A stretch of 64,000 nucleotides of DNA from positions 4,633,501 through 4,697,500 of the forward strand of contig NZ_CP047023.1 in assembly GCF_009796765.1 (NCBI RefSeq). The letters run 5' to 3'. Under the pieces are notes generated by a model that was not told the DNA's origin, made no database searches, and was given only the letters and a program-made list of their open reading frames with translations. Source of the DNA: Paraglaciecola sp. L3A3 (GTDB lineage Bacteria; Pseudomonadota; Gammaproteobacteria; Enterobacterales; Alteromonadaceae). Shown piece after piece: positions 56,916 through 64,000 of the stretch. The position numbers and the translations under genes are program-made. The first letter of the stretch is position 1. Every line of letters begins with the position of its first letter.

Positions 56916-57920
56916 ATGAACTTTAAAGGTAGCCATATCCTTTCCGTCAACCAGTTTGATCGTGAAGCAATAGAGCATGTATTTAATGTTGCCCACCAAA
57001 TGTTGCCTTATGCCAAACGTCAGAAACGTACCAATGTGCTGGACGGCGCAATTTTAGGAAACTTATTTTTTGAACCCAGTACCCGTACACGAGTCAGTTT
57101 TGGTACTGCCTTTAATTTATTGGGCGGAGAAGTAAGAGAAACCACAGGATTAAGTAACTCAGCTTTAGCAAAAGGTGAGTCTTTATACGACACAGCTAGA
57201 GTATTAAGCGGTTACTCTGACATAATTGCTATGCGACACCCTGATGCAGGCTCAGTTGCAGAATTTGCTGAAGGCAGTCGTATTCCTGTCATCAATGGTG
57301 GTGATGGAGCTAACGAACACCCCACACAAGCTTTGTTAGACTTATATACCATTCAAAAAGAGCTACTCGCCCACAATAACAATATTGATGGCATGCACAT
57401 CGCCATGATAGGTGATTTAAAACATGGCCGAACTGTACATTCATTATCTAAACTTTTATGTTTGTTTAAAAACATACGATTTACTTTAATTTCTCCTAAT
57501 GAATTGGCCATGCCCACCTCAATCATAGACACTATTGAAAATGCTGGTCATCAATACACAATTACCGAGCAACTAGAAGGCAGTTTAGACGCTGATATTT
57601 GTTATCAAACACGTATCCAAGAAGAACGATTTCCGTCACAAGCAGAAGCTAATCAATATCGTGGAAAATTTCGTTTAAACCAACAAATTTATACTAAACA
57701 TTTTCAATCAAAAACCGTAATCATGCATCCATTACCTCGAGACTCTAGAGCTGAAGCTAACGAGCTAGATAACGATCTAAACCTCAATCCTAATTTGGCT
57801 ATTTTTCGACAAACCGATAACGGTGTATTAGTTCGTATGGCATTATTTGCCCTCACTCTGGGTGTTGACACTATCGTTAGTCAATTTGATCAAAAAGTAC
57901 ACTGGCACGTAAACAGCTAG
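56916..57920 (+). CDS. pyrB: Aspartate carbamoyltransferase PyrB
   Basis: Condenses carbamoyl phosphate with aspartate in pyrimidine synthesis. 334 aa, longer than E. coli PyrB (311). Carbamoyl-phosphate loop STRTR is at 55-59; HPTQALLDL (about 130), DLKHGRTVHSL (about 163) and MHPLPRDSR near the C-terminus are family signatures. No pyrI regulatory-subunit gene follows; hemL starts 30 bases later. Confidence 0.93.
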   Translation: MNFKGSHILSVNQFDREAIEHVFNVAHQMLPYAKRQKRTNVLDGAILGNLFFEPSTRTRVSFGTAFNLLGGEVRETTGLSNSALAKGESLYDTARVLSGYSDIIAMRHPDAGSVAEFAEGSRIPVINGGDGANEHPTQALLDLYTIQKELLAHNNNIDGMHIAMIGDLKHGRTVHSLSKLLCLFKNIRFTLISPNELAMPTSIIDTIENAGHQYTITEQLEGSLDADICYQTRIQEERFPSQAEANQYRGKFRLNQQIYTKHFQSKTVIMHPLPRDSRAEANELDNDLNLNPNLAIFRQTDNGVLVRMALFALTLGVDTIVSQFDQKVHWHVNS

Positions 57921-57950
57921 TTCACCCTAAATTACTTAAAAGAAATCACT

Positions 57951-59246
57951 ATGCAAACATCTGAAACACTTTTTACTCGCGCCAAACAACATATTCCAGG
58001 TGGCGTAAATTCACCAGTTCGAGCTTTTAAAGCTGTGGGGGGAACCCCTCCATTTATTACCAAAGCTGATGGTCCTTACATTTTTGATGCCGACAACAAA
58101 CGTTATATTGACTACGTGCAATCATGGGGACCTATGGTGTTAGGCCATAATCATCCGAAAATTCGTCAAGCGGTTATTGATGCTGCAGAAAATGGCTTAA
58201 GTTTTGGTGCACCAACCGAATTAGAAGTGCTAATGGCAGAAAAAGTCAGTGAGCTAGTTCCTTCTATGGAAATGTTACGCATGGTTAACTCGGGGACCGA
58301 AGCGACCATGAGTGCCATTCGATTAGCTAGGGGCTTCACAAACCGCGATAAAATTCTTAAGTTCGAAGGTTGTTATCATGGTCATGCCGATGCCTTACTG
58401 GTTAAAGCCGGTTCAGGTGCACTGACTTTTGGTGTACCTAGCTCTCCAGGAATTCCAGCAGATTTTGCCAAACACACCTTAACAATGGAATACAATAATC
58501 TAAACTCTGTCGCCCAAGCATTTGCTGAGTATCCCGAAGATATCGCCTGCATTATAGTAGAACCCGTGGCTGGTAACATGAACTGTATTCCTCCTGTAGA
58601 TGGTTTTTTGCAAGGTTTACGGGACTTATGTGATCAGTATGGCGCGGTGCTTATTTTTGATGAAGTCATGACTGGTTTTCGTGTCGCTCTTGGTGGAGCG
58701 CAACAAAAATATGCTATCAAACCTGATTTAACTTGTTTAGGAAAAGTAATAGGCGGCGGTATGCCTGTAGGTGCTTTTGGTGGCAGAATCGAGATAATGG
58801 AGATGTTAGCGCCATTAGGGCCAGTATATCAAGCAGGCACCTTATCAGGTAACCCAGTTGCTATGGCCGCAGGTCTAGCCTCATTAGAGCAAATTCAACA
58901 AGATGGCTTGTACCAAAAACTGACAAAAAATACAGAAACTCTAGCAGAAGGTTTTAAAACACTTGCCCTCAAACATGGCATTCCCATGTCTGTTAATTAT
59001 GCCGGTAGCATGTTTGGTTTATTTTTTACCGAGGTAGAAAAAGTCACTAACTATCAGCAAGCAATTAATTGTAATACCGAACAGTTCAACTTGTTTTATC
59101 ATGGTATGTTAGAACATGGTGTATATCTGGCTCCAGCCTCATATGAAGCAGGTTTTATGTCAGCGGCACATACGGATGAAGTAATCCAACAAACGTTAGA
59201 GATTGCCGATAAAGTATTGGCAACTGTGGCACAAGCGTCTAAATAA
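57951..59246 (+). CDS. hemL: Glutamate-1-semialdehyde 2,1-aminomutase HemL
   Basis: PLP-dependent mutase making 5-aminolevulinate in the C5 tetrapyrrole pathway. The 431-aa length is normal. The PLP lysine is Lys265 in [31 protein letters not shown] and [10 protein letters not shown] are conserved. It follows pyrB closely. Confidence 0.96.
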   Translation: MQTSETLFTRAKQHIPGGVNSPVRAFKAVGGTPPFITKADGPYIFDADNKRYIDYVQSWGPMVLGHNHPKIRQAVIDAAENGLSFGAPTELEVLMAEKVSELVPSMEMLRMVNSGTEATMSAIRLARGFTNRDKILKFEGCYHGHADALLVKAGSGALTFGVPSSPGIPADFAKHTLTMEYNNLNSVAQAFAEYPEDIACIIVEPVAGNMNCIPPVDGFLQGLRDLCDQYGAVLIFDEVMTGFRVALGGAQQKYAIKPDLTCLGKVIGGGMPVGAFGGRIEIMEMLAPLGPVYQAGTLSGNPVAMAAGLASLEQIQQDGLYQKLTKNTETLAEGFKTLALKHGIPMSVNYAGSMFGLFFTEVEKVTNYQQAINCNTEQFNLFYHGMLEHGVYLAPASYEAGFMSAAHTDEVIQQTLEIADKVLATVAQASK

Positions 59247-59301
59247 CACTAAGTTACAAATAGCGTTATTTTGCTAAAGCAGTAGGATTAATGAACTAAC
59301 A

Positions 59302-60390
59302 ATGTTACAGCAGATTTTACAGCCAGTTCCTTTATTTTTGTTATTTATCATAGCGATATATACACTTATATTGCTATTTTTGTTATCAAAAAAAAAGCCC
59401 AAAGGTAAAACTGCTGAGACTCCTACTGTTAGTCCCATTAAACAAGCAAGAGTAAAATCTGACCAGCAAAAATTTGAGAGTGCGGCAGAACAGGCCATGC
59501 TGTTAAATCAAACATTTCGTAAATTTGTGCCTAAACAATTTGTCGATCATTTGGCTAAACATGGCTCAGAAAGCCTAGAGTTAGGCCGTGCAGACGAAGA
59601 TGAATTAGCCATTTTATTCAGTGATATAAGAGGCTTTACAGGGCTTTCAGAACACATGAGCCCGCAAGAATTAATGAACTTTCTAAATTCGTATTTTTTA
59701 CGAATGAATGATCCTATCCATCAAAATAATGGATTTATCGATAAGTTTATTGGTGATGCGGTAATGGCTTTATTTGACCGGCCCACTGGTAGCAACGTAG
59801 ACAAAGCACAAGATGCAATTCGTGCAGCCTTAGATTTACGTTATGCCATTAACCTATACAACCAGCATAGAGCTAACAGCAATTACCCACCAATTAATGT
59901 TGGCATAGGTATTCATTTTGGCCCTGTAATTATTGGAACAGTGGGATCTAACGACCGAATGGACACCACAGTTATTGGTGATAGCGTTAACGTGGCATTT
60001 AGATTAGAAGCTTTAGCGCCTATTTATGATGCAGACATAGTAGTAAGTGAGCAAATACTCACTCAAGCAAATGCCAAACAACATTTCAGTTACCGTTTAC
60101 TTGATTGGGTGCGAGTAAAAGGCCGTAATACACCTATCGAAGTTTATGAAATTTTAGATCACCAAGCAGAAGACTTAAAAAAAGCAAAACTTGCCAGCAC
60201 TGACTTGATAGAACAAGGAATAGACTTTCGAAAGCAGCGAAACTGGCAACAAGCTGAGGATTGTTTTCAGCAAGTATTAACGTTTTTACCCAATGACAAA
60301 GTGGCCATCCACCATATTCAGCAATGTAAAACCTTACAAGATACTGCATTACCCTCAGATTGGGATGGTTCTATTTTAATGAGGCCTTAA
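59302..60390 (+). CDS. Class III adenylate/guanylate cyclase
   Basis: 362 aa. One N-terminal membrane helix (about 8-29), a linker, a class III nucleotide cyclase domain (about 98-240), and a C-terminal region with a TPR-like pair (about 290-345). Metal-binding Asp108 (FSDIRGFT) and Asp152 (FIGDAVMALF), the purine-specifying Lys148 (FIDKF) and the transition-state residues Asn230 and Arg234 (GDSVNVAFRLE) are all present, so it should be active, most likely as an adenylate cyclase. Input signal unknown. Confidence 0.85.
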   Translation: MLQQILQPVPLFLLFIIAIYTLILLFLLSKKKPKGKTAETPTVSPIKQARVKSDQQKFESAAEQAMLLNQTFRKFVPKQFVDHLAKHGSESLELGRADEDELAILFSDIRGFTGLSEHMSPQELMNFLNSYFLRMNDPIHQNNGFIDKFIGDAVMALFDRPTGSNVDKAQDAIRAALDLRYAINLYNQHRANSNYPPINVGIGIHFGPVIIGTVGSNDRMDTTVIGDSVNVAFRLEALAPIYDADIVVSEQILTQANAKQHFSYRLLDWVRVKGRNTPIEVYEILDHQAEDLKKAKLASTDLIEQGIDFRKQRNWQQAEDCFQQVLTFLPNDKVAIHHIQQCKTLQDTALPSDWDGSILMRP

Positions 60391-60411
60391 CCTACCTCTG
60401 TGTATATAAAG

Positions 60412-61335
60412 TTACTCTTTCGCTTGTTGCTTAATAAAGTTAATTGAAGGAGCGAAATAAGCACAGCCTGTTTCAGCTACCGTATAATCTAATAACTTAT
60501 CGTACTCTCCTTGCTCATCACCAAATATCATACTGCGTAACATATCGGTAAATGGTTTAGGGCTGCTGGCGCAAGAAATAAAATATAAACCCTGCACTGT
60601 CATATTGCCATAAGGCATACTTTGTCTAAGTATTTCGACACTTTTACCATCAGCATCTTTTAAGTTGGTACGTTTAGTATGTGCAAACTGTGCTTTTTTA
60701 TCGCTATCAAATTCAATATTATCCGCTTTGCTACGACCAAAAATTTCTTCTTGATTATGCACTGCTAACAATTGCCATTTAGTCATCAGATGGCGATAAC
60801 GCTGAACATGAATATAACTTCCACCAGCAAACTCTTGATCTTGATCCCCCACAATCGCCACGGCAAACTTACGCATGCCTTTAGGGTTTTCAGTACCATC
60901 CACAAAACCAGTTAAATCTCTGCCGTCTAAATAACGAAAACCAGAAATTTCTTCATATAAATCAACATGAGGTTTAAGTAATTGGATCACCTCTGTGCCG
61001 ATTGCATGGCAAATATCAGTTCGGTCGGCTTTTATTTGAATAAACAAATCACCCGGTGTGATTGGTGCGCCACGATCTTCGCACTGCATACTAGGGAAAG
61101 GCGCCATTTCTTGCGGAATGAGTCTAGGGTATAACTCATACCAATATTCAGTACCTATAGCAATCACCCCAGAAACCATGGCTTCATAGTATTCTTCATC
61201 AAAATGATTGAATAAATCTAATACATGGGCCAACTTGGCGCGCATCGCCTGCACTTCATCGTCGACTACAGTGAAAGTTAAATACAGTGCATGTAAATTA
61301 GGCTCTGCACAAATGCCTTTTTGAGCTTGACTCAT
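60412..61335 (-). CDS. Dye-decolorizing (DyP-type) heme peroxidase
   Basis: 307 aa with no signal peptide, resembling the cytoplasmic YfeX/class P branch. The DyP signature GFVDGTENP is near 144-152 (catalytic Asp147), the proximal haem His is probably in LAVHNQEEIFGRSK, and the distal Arg in ILRQSMPYG. It stands alone; GGGG lies before the ATG. The natural substrate of this family is unknown. Confidence 0.9.
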   Translation of the reverse strand: MSQAQKGICAEPNLHALYLTFTVVDDEVQAMRAKLAHVLDLFNHFDEEYYEAMVSGVIAIGTEYWYELYPRLIPQEMAPFPSMQCEDRGAPITPGDLFIQIKADRTDICHAIGTEVIQLLKPHVDLYEEISGFRYLDGRDLTGFVDGTENPKGMRKFAVAIVGDQDQEFAGGSYIHVQRYRHLMTKWQLLAVHNQEEIFGRSKADNIEFDSDKKAQFAHTKRTNLKDADGKSVEILRQSMPYGNMTVQGLYFISCASSPKPFTDMLRSMIFGDEQGEYDKLLDYTVAETGCAYFAPSINFIKQQAKE

Positions 61336-61753
61336 TATTACCCCAGTCCTTTAAAATCCGGCGATTAGACTCTATAAAGACCTAATATACCCCAGTTTTT
61401 AGATCCCGCATAAATTTGTTCAAATGGGTGAAGATATTAGACATTTTATCTTGGCAGAAAAATACACTTTCGCTGCGATATAACTTGCCGCTCTTTTATT
61501 AAAAACAATGGAGTTAAAAAATATTGCTGAGTTATATTTACCTATAAACAAGACAATTTTAATAAGTCGATTTTCGCAAGCAAACACAAGGTGTAAACAA
61601 ACTGTTACGAATTTATGAGTATTTATGTTAAATAAATTAAATAAATACTAACAATTTGTCGATCTTGTCTATATTATCCCTATTCTGTTTTAACTGGTCT
61701 GCTCAGCCGATTAGATTTCAATCAGTTATGCATTGCAGAATTAGGAGATAATT
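61336..61753. other. Divergent region, DyP peroxidase / fadL
   Basis: 418 AT-rich bases. It contains the peroxidase promoter (minus) and, near 61650-61710, the fadL promoter area with TATATT at 61670-61675 and a FadR-like site at 61692-61708. No other feature is defended. Confidence 0.5.
61692..61708 (+). promoter_or_regulatory. FadR-like operator upstream of fadL
   Basis: AACTGGTCTGCTCAGCC matches the FadR consensus AACTGGTCNGACCTGTT perfectly in the left half (AACTGGTC, then N, G) and poorly in the right half, 11 of 16 scored positions. It lies 46 bases before the fadL ATG, just after a TATATT box, a place suited to repression. Confidence 0.4.
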
Positions 61754-63046
61754 ATGAAATTAAACAAAATACTATTAGGCTCAAGCTTAGCCCTTTTATC
61801 ATTAAATACCTTTGGTGCCGCCTTTCAGCTTGCAGAGCATAGCGCTTCTGGTTTAGGTCGTGCATTCGCGGGTGATGCTGCTATAGCAGAAAATGCTTCT
61901 GTCGTAGCTCGTAATCCAGCCTTGATGTCTCAATTTACAGAGAATCAGTTATCTGTTGTCGGCACTTATGTTAAGCCAGACGTTAGCCTCGATGGTGAAA
62001 GTGCACCTGCTTATTCAAGTGCTGAAGCCTTAAATAACGATAGTATTGCGCCAGGCGCTTTTGTTCCTGCAAGCTATTTAGTAATGCCTATTAATGACAA
62101 GTGGGCTGTTGGCTTAGGTTTGTTTTCCAATTTTGGTTTAGCTACTGATTTTCCCGAAGATTATGCAGCTGGACAATTAGCTGGCTCAACAGAAATCTTA
62201 ACTGTTAACTTAAACACTAGCGTTTCTTATAAAGTAAGTGAGCAGTTTTCATTAGCTGCGGGTTTGAACTATGTATACGCAGAAGCAGAGTTAGTACGTC
62301 ATGCTGGTCCTGGACTACCGGCTTTCTTACAAGGCAATTATGGCTCAACTTTAGGCGTTACCAATAGCACTGAAGCCGCAAAAATGGATGGTGATGATGC
62401 TGCCTTTGGTTGGAATGTAGGTTTTGCTTGGGATATTTCTGCAACATCTCGTTTAGGTTTCGCATACCGTAGTTCTGTAGAATTAGATTTTGAAGGTGAA
62501 TATAGTAATCAACTTCCTGCTGCGATAGGTGGTTTAGGTGGTACTTCGTTAGACGGTAAATTGGCTATTGAACTACCAAGCATTGCTGAATTTTCTGGTA
62601 GCCATCAATTAGATGATAAATGGGGACTACACTATAGTGTCATGTGGACTGAGTGGAGTAGTTTTGACAGGTTAGAAGCGTATGTTCCAGTCAGTGAAGA
62701 GCCGGTATTTGCAAAAGACGAAAACTTTAGTGATAGCTTCCGCTATGCAATTGGTGCCGATTATCAGTTAAATAATGAGACAAAATTACGTGCAGGTATC
62801 GCTTATGACAAATCGCCTAGCGATCCAAATCATCAATCAATCTCTATTCCCGATACTAACCGTTTATGGTTAAGTGCTGGGGCTGAATATACCTTAAGTG
62901 ATGCTTCAACTATTGATTTAGGGTTAAGTATTTTACGTGGTGAAAACCGAAGTTTTACCGAAACAGATAACCTTGGTGGTGAATGGGGATTTGCTAGTGA
63001 AGGTAACGCCGCTATTTTTGCAGCCCAATATAACTACTCTTTCTAA
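61754..63046 (+). CDS. fadL: Outer-membrane long-chain fatty acid transporter FadL
   Basis: FadL/TodX-family beta-barrel of 430 aa that lets long-chain fatty acids cross the outer membrane. Signal peptide ends at NTFGAA. The N-terminal hatch segment AFQLAEHSASGLGRAFAG and the NPA turn (ARNPALMSQF) are typical. The C-terminus ends in Phe (AAQYNYSF). AGGAG precedes the ATG. FadR-like site upstream and terminator downstream. Confidence 0.93.
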   Translation: MKLNKILLGSSLALLSLNTFGAAFQLAEHSASGLGRAFAGDAAIAENASVVARNPALMSQFTENQLSVVGTYVKPDVSLDGESAPAYSSAEALNNDSIAPGAFVPASYLVMPINDKWAVGLGLFSNFGLATDFPEDYAAGQLAGSTEILTVNLNTSVSYKVSEQFSLAAGLNYVYAEAELVRHAGPGLPAFLQGNYGSTLGVTNSTEAAKMDGDDAAFGWNVGFAWDISATSRLGFAYRSSVELDFEGEYSNQLPAAIGGLGGTSLDGKLAIELPSIAEFSGSHQLDDKWGLHYSVMWTEWSSFDRLEAYVPVSEEPVFAKDENFSDSFRYAIGADYQLNNETKLRAGIAYDKSPSDPNHQSISIPDTNRLWLSAGAEYTLSDASTIDLGLSILRGENRSFTETDNLGGEWGFASEGNAAIFAAQYNYSF

Positions 63047-63087
63047 TTTGAGTTAACTTACTCAACTACAAACAGAATAAATTTACA

Positions 63088-63118
63088 AAAGCCAATGTAT
63101 TAAATACGTTGGCTTTTT
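63088..63118 (+). terminator. Intrinsic terminator after fadL
   Basis: AAAGCCAATGTAT (63088-63100) pairs with ATACGTTGGCTTT (63104-63116), 13 bp with one G-U, then Ts to 63118. It lies about 40 bases after the stop. Confidence 0.9.
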
Positions 63119-63316
63119 GCTATGTGCTTACTTCTTATTCTTTACCTTTTACTCGAATTTATGATTTTAAAACAGTCAGCCCTTGACCCGACTTAACCAA
63201 ATTGTTACATTTGGTTAACCAAAATTATAAATTGGTATTGAAATTGGTATACATTCTTAAAAAGGTGTGTTTTTCATTGCTATTTCTCAATATCACTACC
63301 TCTGGTGCCCACTAAT

Positions 63317-64000
63317 ATGAGTAACATCAAAACGTTTTTTAAATCCCTCTTGCCTGGCATATTTTTGTTTGGCTTTACTGTCGGGACAGGTAGTGTGACA
63401 GCTATGGCAAAAGCGGGGGCTGATTACGGCATGTCCTTACTTTGGACTATTTTTATTTCATGTGCCATAACCTACTTTTTAATTTCGCTATTCGGTAAAT
63501 TCACCTTAGTCACAGGGCTGACCGCACTGCAGTCTTTTAGAAAGCATATTCACCCAGCCGTTAGTATCTTTTTTATTGTAGCGCTAACAACACAGATATG
63601 TGGAAGTGTCATTGGTGTCATGGGGATATTAGCTGACGTTTGCTATGAGTGGTCGAAGAACTTTGTGGATGGCGGTATCTCACCTTTGTACTTCGCTATA
63701 TTTTTTATAGCCTTCGTATATATTATTTTTCTGATCGGTAAAACTGAAGTTTTTGAAAAAGTATTAGCTATTTTTGTCGCCGTTATGGCGGTATGTTTTT
63801 TGATCAACTTCTTTATTTTGATGCCCCCTGCGATAGAAATATTAAAGGGTATGGTGCCGAATGTGCCAGATACAGGCCCCAATAAAAGTTCATTCTTGGT
63901 TATAGCTTCAATGGTCGGAACCACTGTGTTCTCTGGCTTATTTATACTACGTACCATACTTGTTAAAGAGGCGGGTTGGACCATGGCTGATTTAAAAGTG
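63317..64000 (+). CDS. Divergent NRAMP-family transporter (3' part outside window)
   Basis: A frame of 228 codons open to the window end, so the gene is partial. Start ATG at 63317 (GTG at 63305 also possible; no clear ribosome-binding site). It encodes a membrane protein with about six helices in view. The first helix LPGIFLFGFTVGTGSVTAMAKAG aligns with the start of NRAMP transporters, but DPGN, the metal-binding motif of helix 1, is replaced by VGTGS, and helix 6 has VGTTVFSGLF where canonical members have an MPH motif. Substrate may not be Mn2+/Fe2+. Confidence 0.7.
   Translation, partial: MSNIKTFFKSLLPGIFLFGFTVGTGSVTAMAKAGADYGMSLLWTIFISCAITYFLISLFGKFTLVTGLTALQSFRKHIHPAVSIFFIVALTTQICGSVIGVMGILADVCYEWSKNFVDGGISPLYFAIFFIAFVYIIFLIGKTEVFEKVLAIFVAVMAVCFLINFFILMPPAIEILKGMVPNVPDTGPNKSSFLVIASMVGTTVFSGLFILRTILVKEAGWTMADLKV

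Overview
The window looks like chromosomal DNA from an AT-rich marine gammaproteobacterium of the order Alteromonadales, probably near Paraglaciecola/Glaciecola/Alteromonas. That placement is inferred from protein character and gene order, not from a database search. Supporting signs are the ptsN-rapZ-ptsO block, arcB divergent from gltBD, mdh divergent from argR, tyrS divergent from mepM-anmK, madA-dtd-yihY near rpoH, a long Oar-like TonB-dependent receptor, and several c-di-GMP proteins. Most of the window is ordinary core genome. I see no rRNA, tRNA, CRISPR array, intact insertion sequence or prophage.

Layout. 1-4.8 kb: nitrogen-PTS genes, the MgtE Mg2+ channel, a DMT exporter and an SGNH esterase lipoprotein. 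4.83-6.66 kb: a 1.8-kb stretch without a protein gene, holding a broken lipoprotein leader and then EIGHT tandem copies of a ~100-nt unit. Each unit has a 5' hairpin, an invariant 17-nt U-rich linker containing UUUUCCUAG, and a near-perfect intrinsic terminator. All lie on the + strand and run towards galK. This is the most unusual part of the window and looks like a multicopy small-RNA array. 6.66-8.9 kb: galT-galK. 9-17.8 kb: arcB, then gltB-gltD. 18-26.5 kb: a malectin-domain lipoprotein, a diguanylate cyclase, a DsbA-like protein, an esterase, several DUF proteins, mdh and argR. 26.5-34.2 kb: a secreted EEP-family nuclease/phosphatase, a 1068-aa TonB receptor with a good Pho box upstream, and udk-nupC plus an isopenicillin-N-synthase-like dioxygenase. 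Together these could form a nucleotide/phosphate scavenging locus. 34.2-41.6 kb: TPR lipoprotein, mtnN-cobD-rhodanese, tyrS, mepM-anmK. 41.6-49.8 kb: degenerate EAL-HDOD protein, rpoH with a sigmaE-type promoter, madA, dtd, pip, Pmp3-type peptide, DUF2959, yihY, metJ with met boxes, an HD hydrolase. 49.9-64 kb: cytochrome c, selO, a GGDEF-EAL protein, ribA, DUF3300, pyrB, hemL, an adenylate/guanylate cyclase, a DyP peroxidase, fadL with a FadR-like site, and a divergent NRAMP transporter cut by the window end.

How it fits together. Many regulatory signals fit the gene they precede: met boxes before metJ, a sigmaE -35/-10 before rpoH, a Pho box before the TonB receptor, a FadR half-site before fadL. 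Several starts were moved from the longest open frame to the position supported by a ribosome-binding site or family length (argR, metJ, cytochrome c, DUF3300, GGDEF-EAL, EAL-HDOD, diguanylate cyclase, esterase, and the small secreted protein near 23.7 kb).
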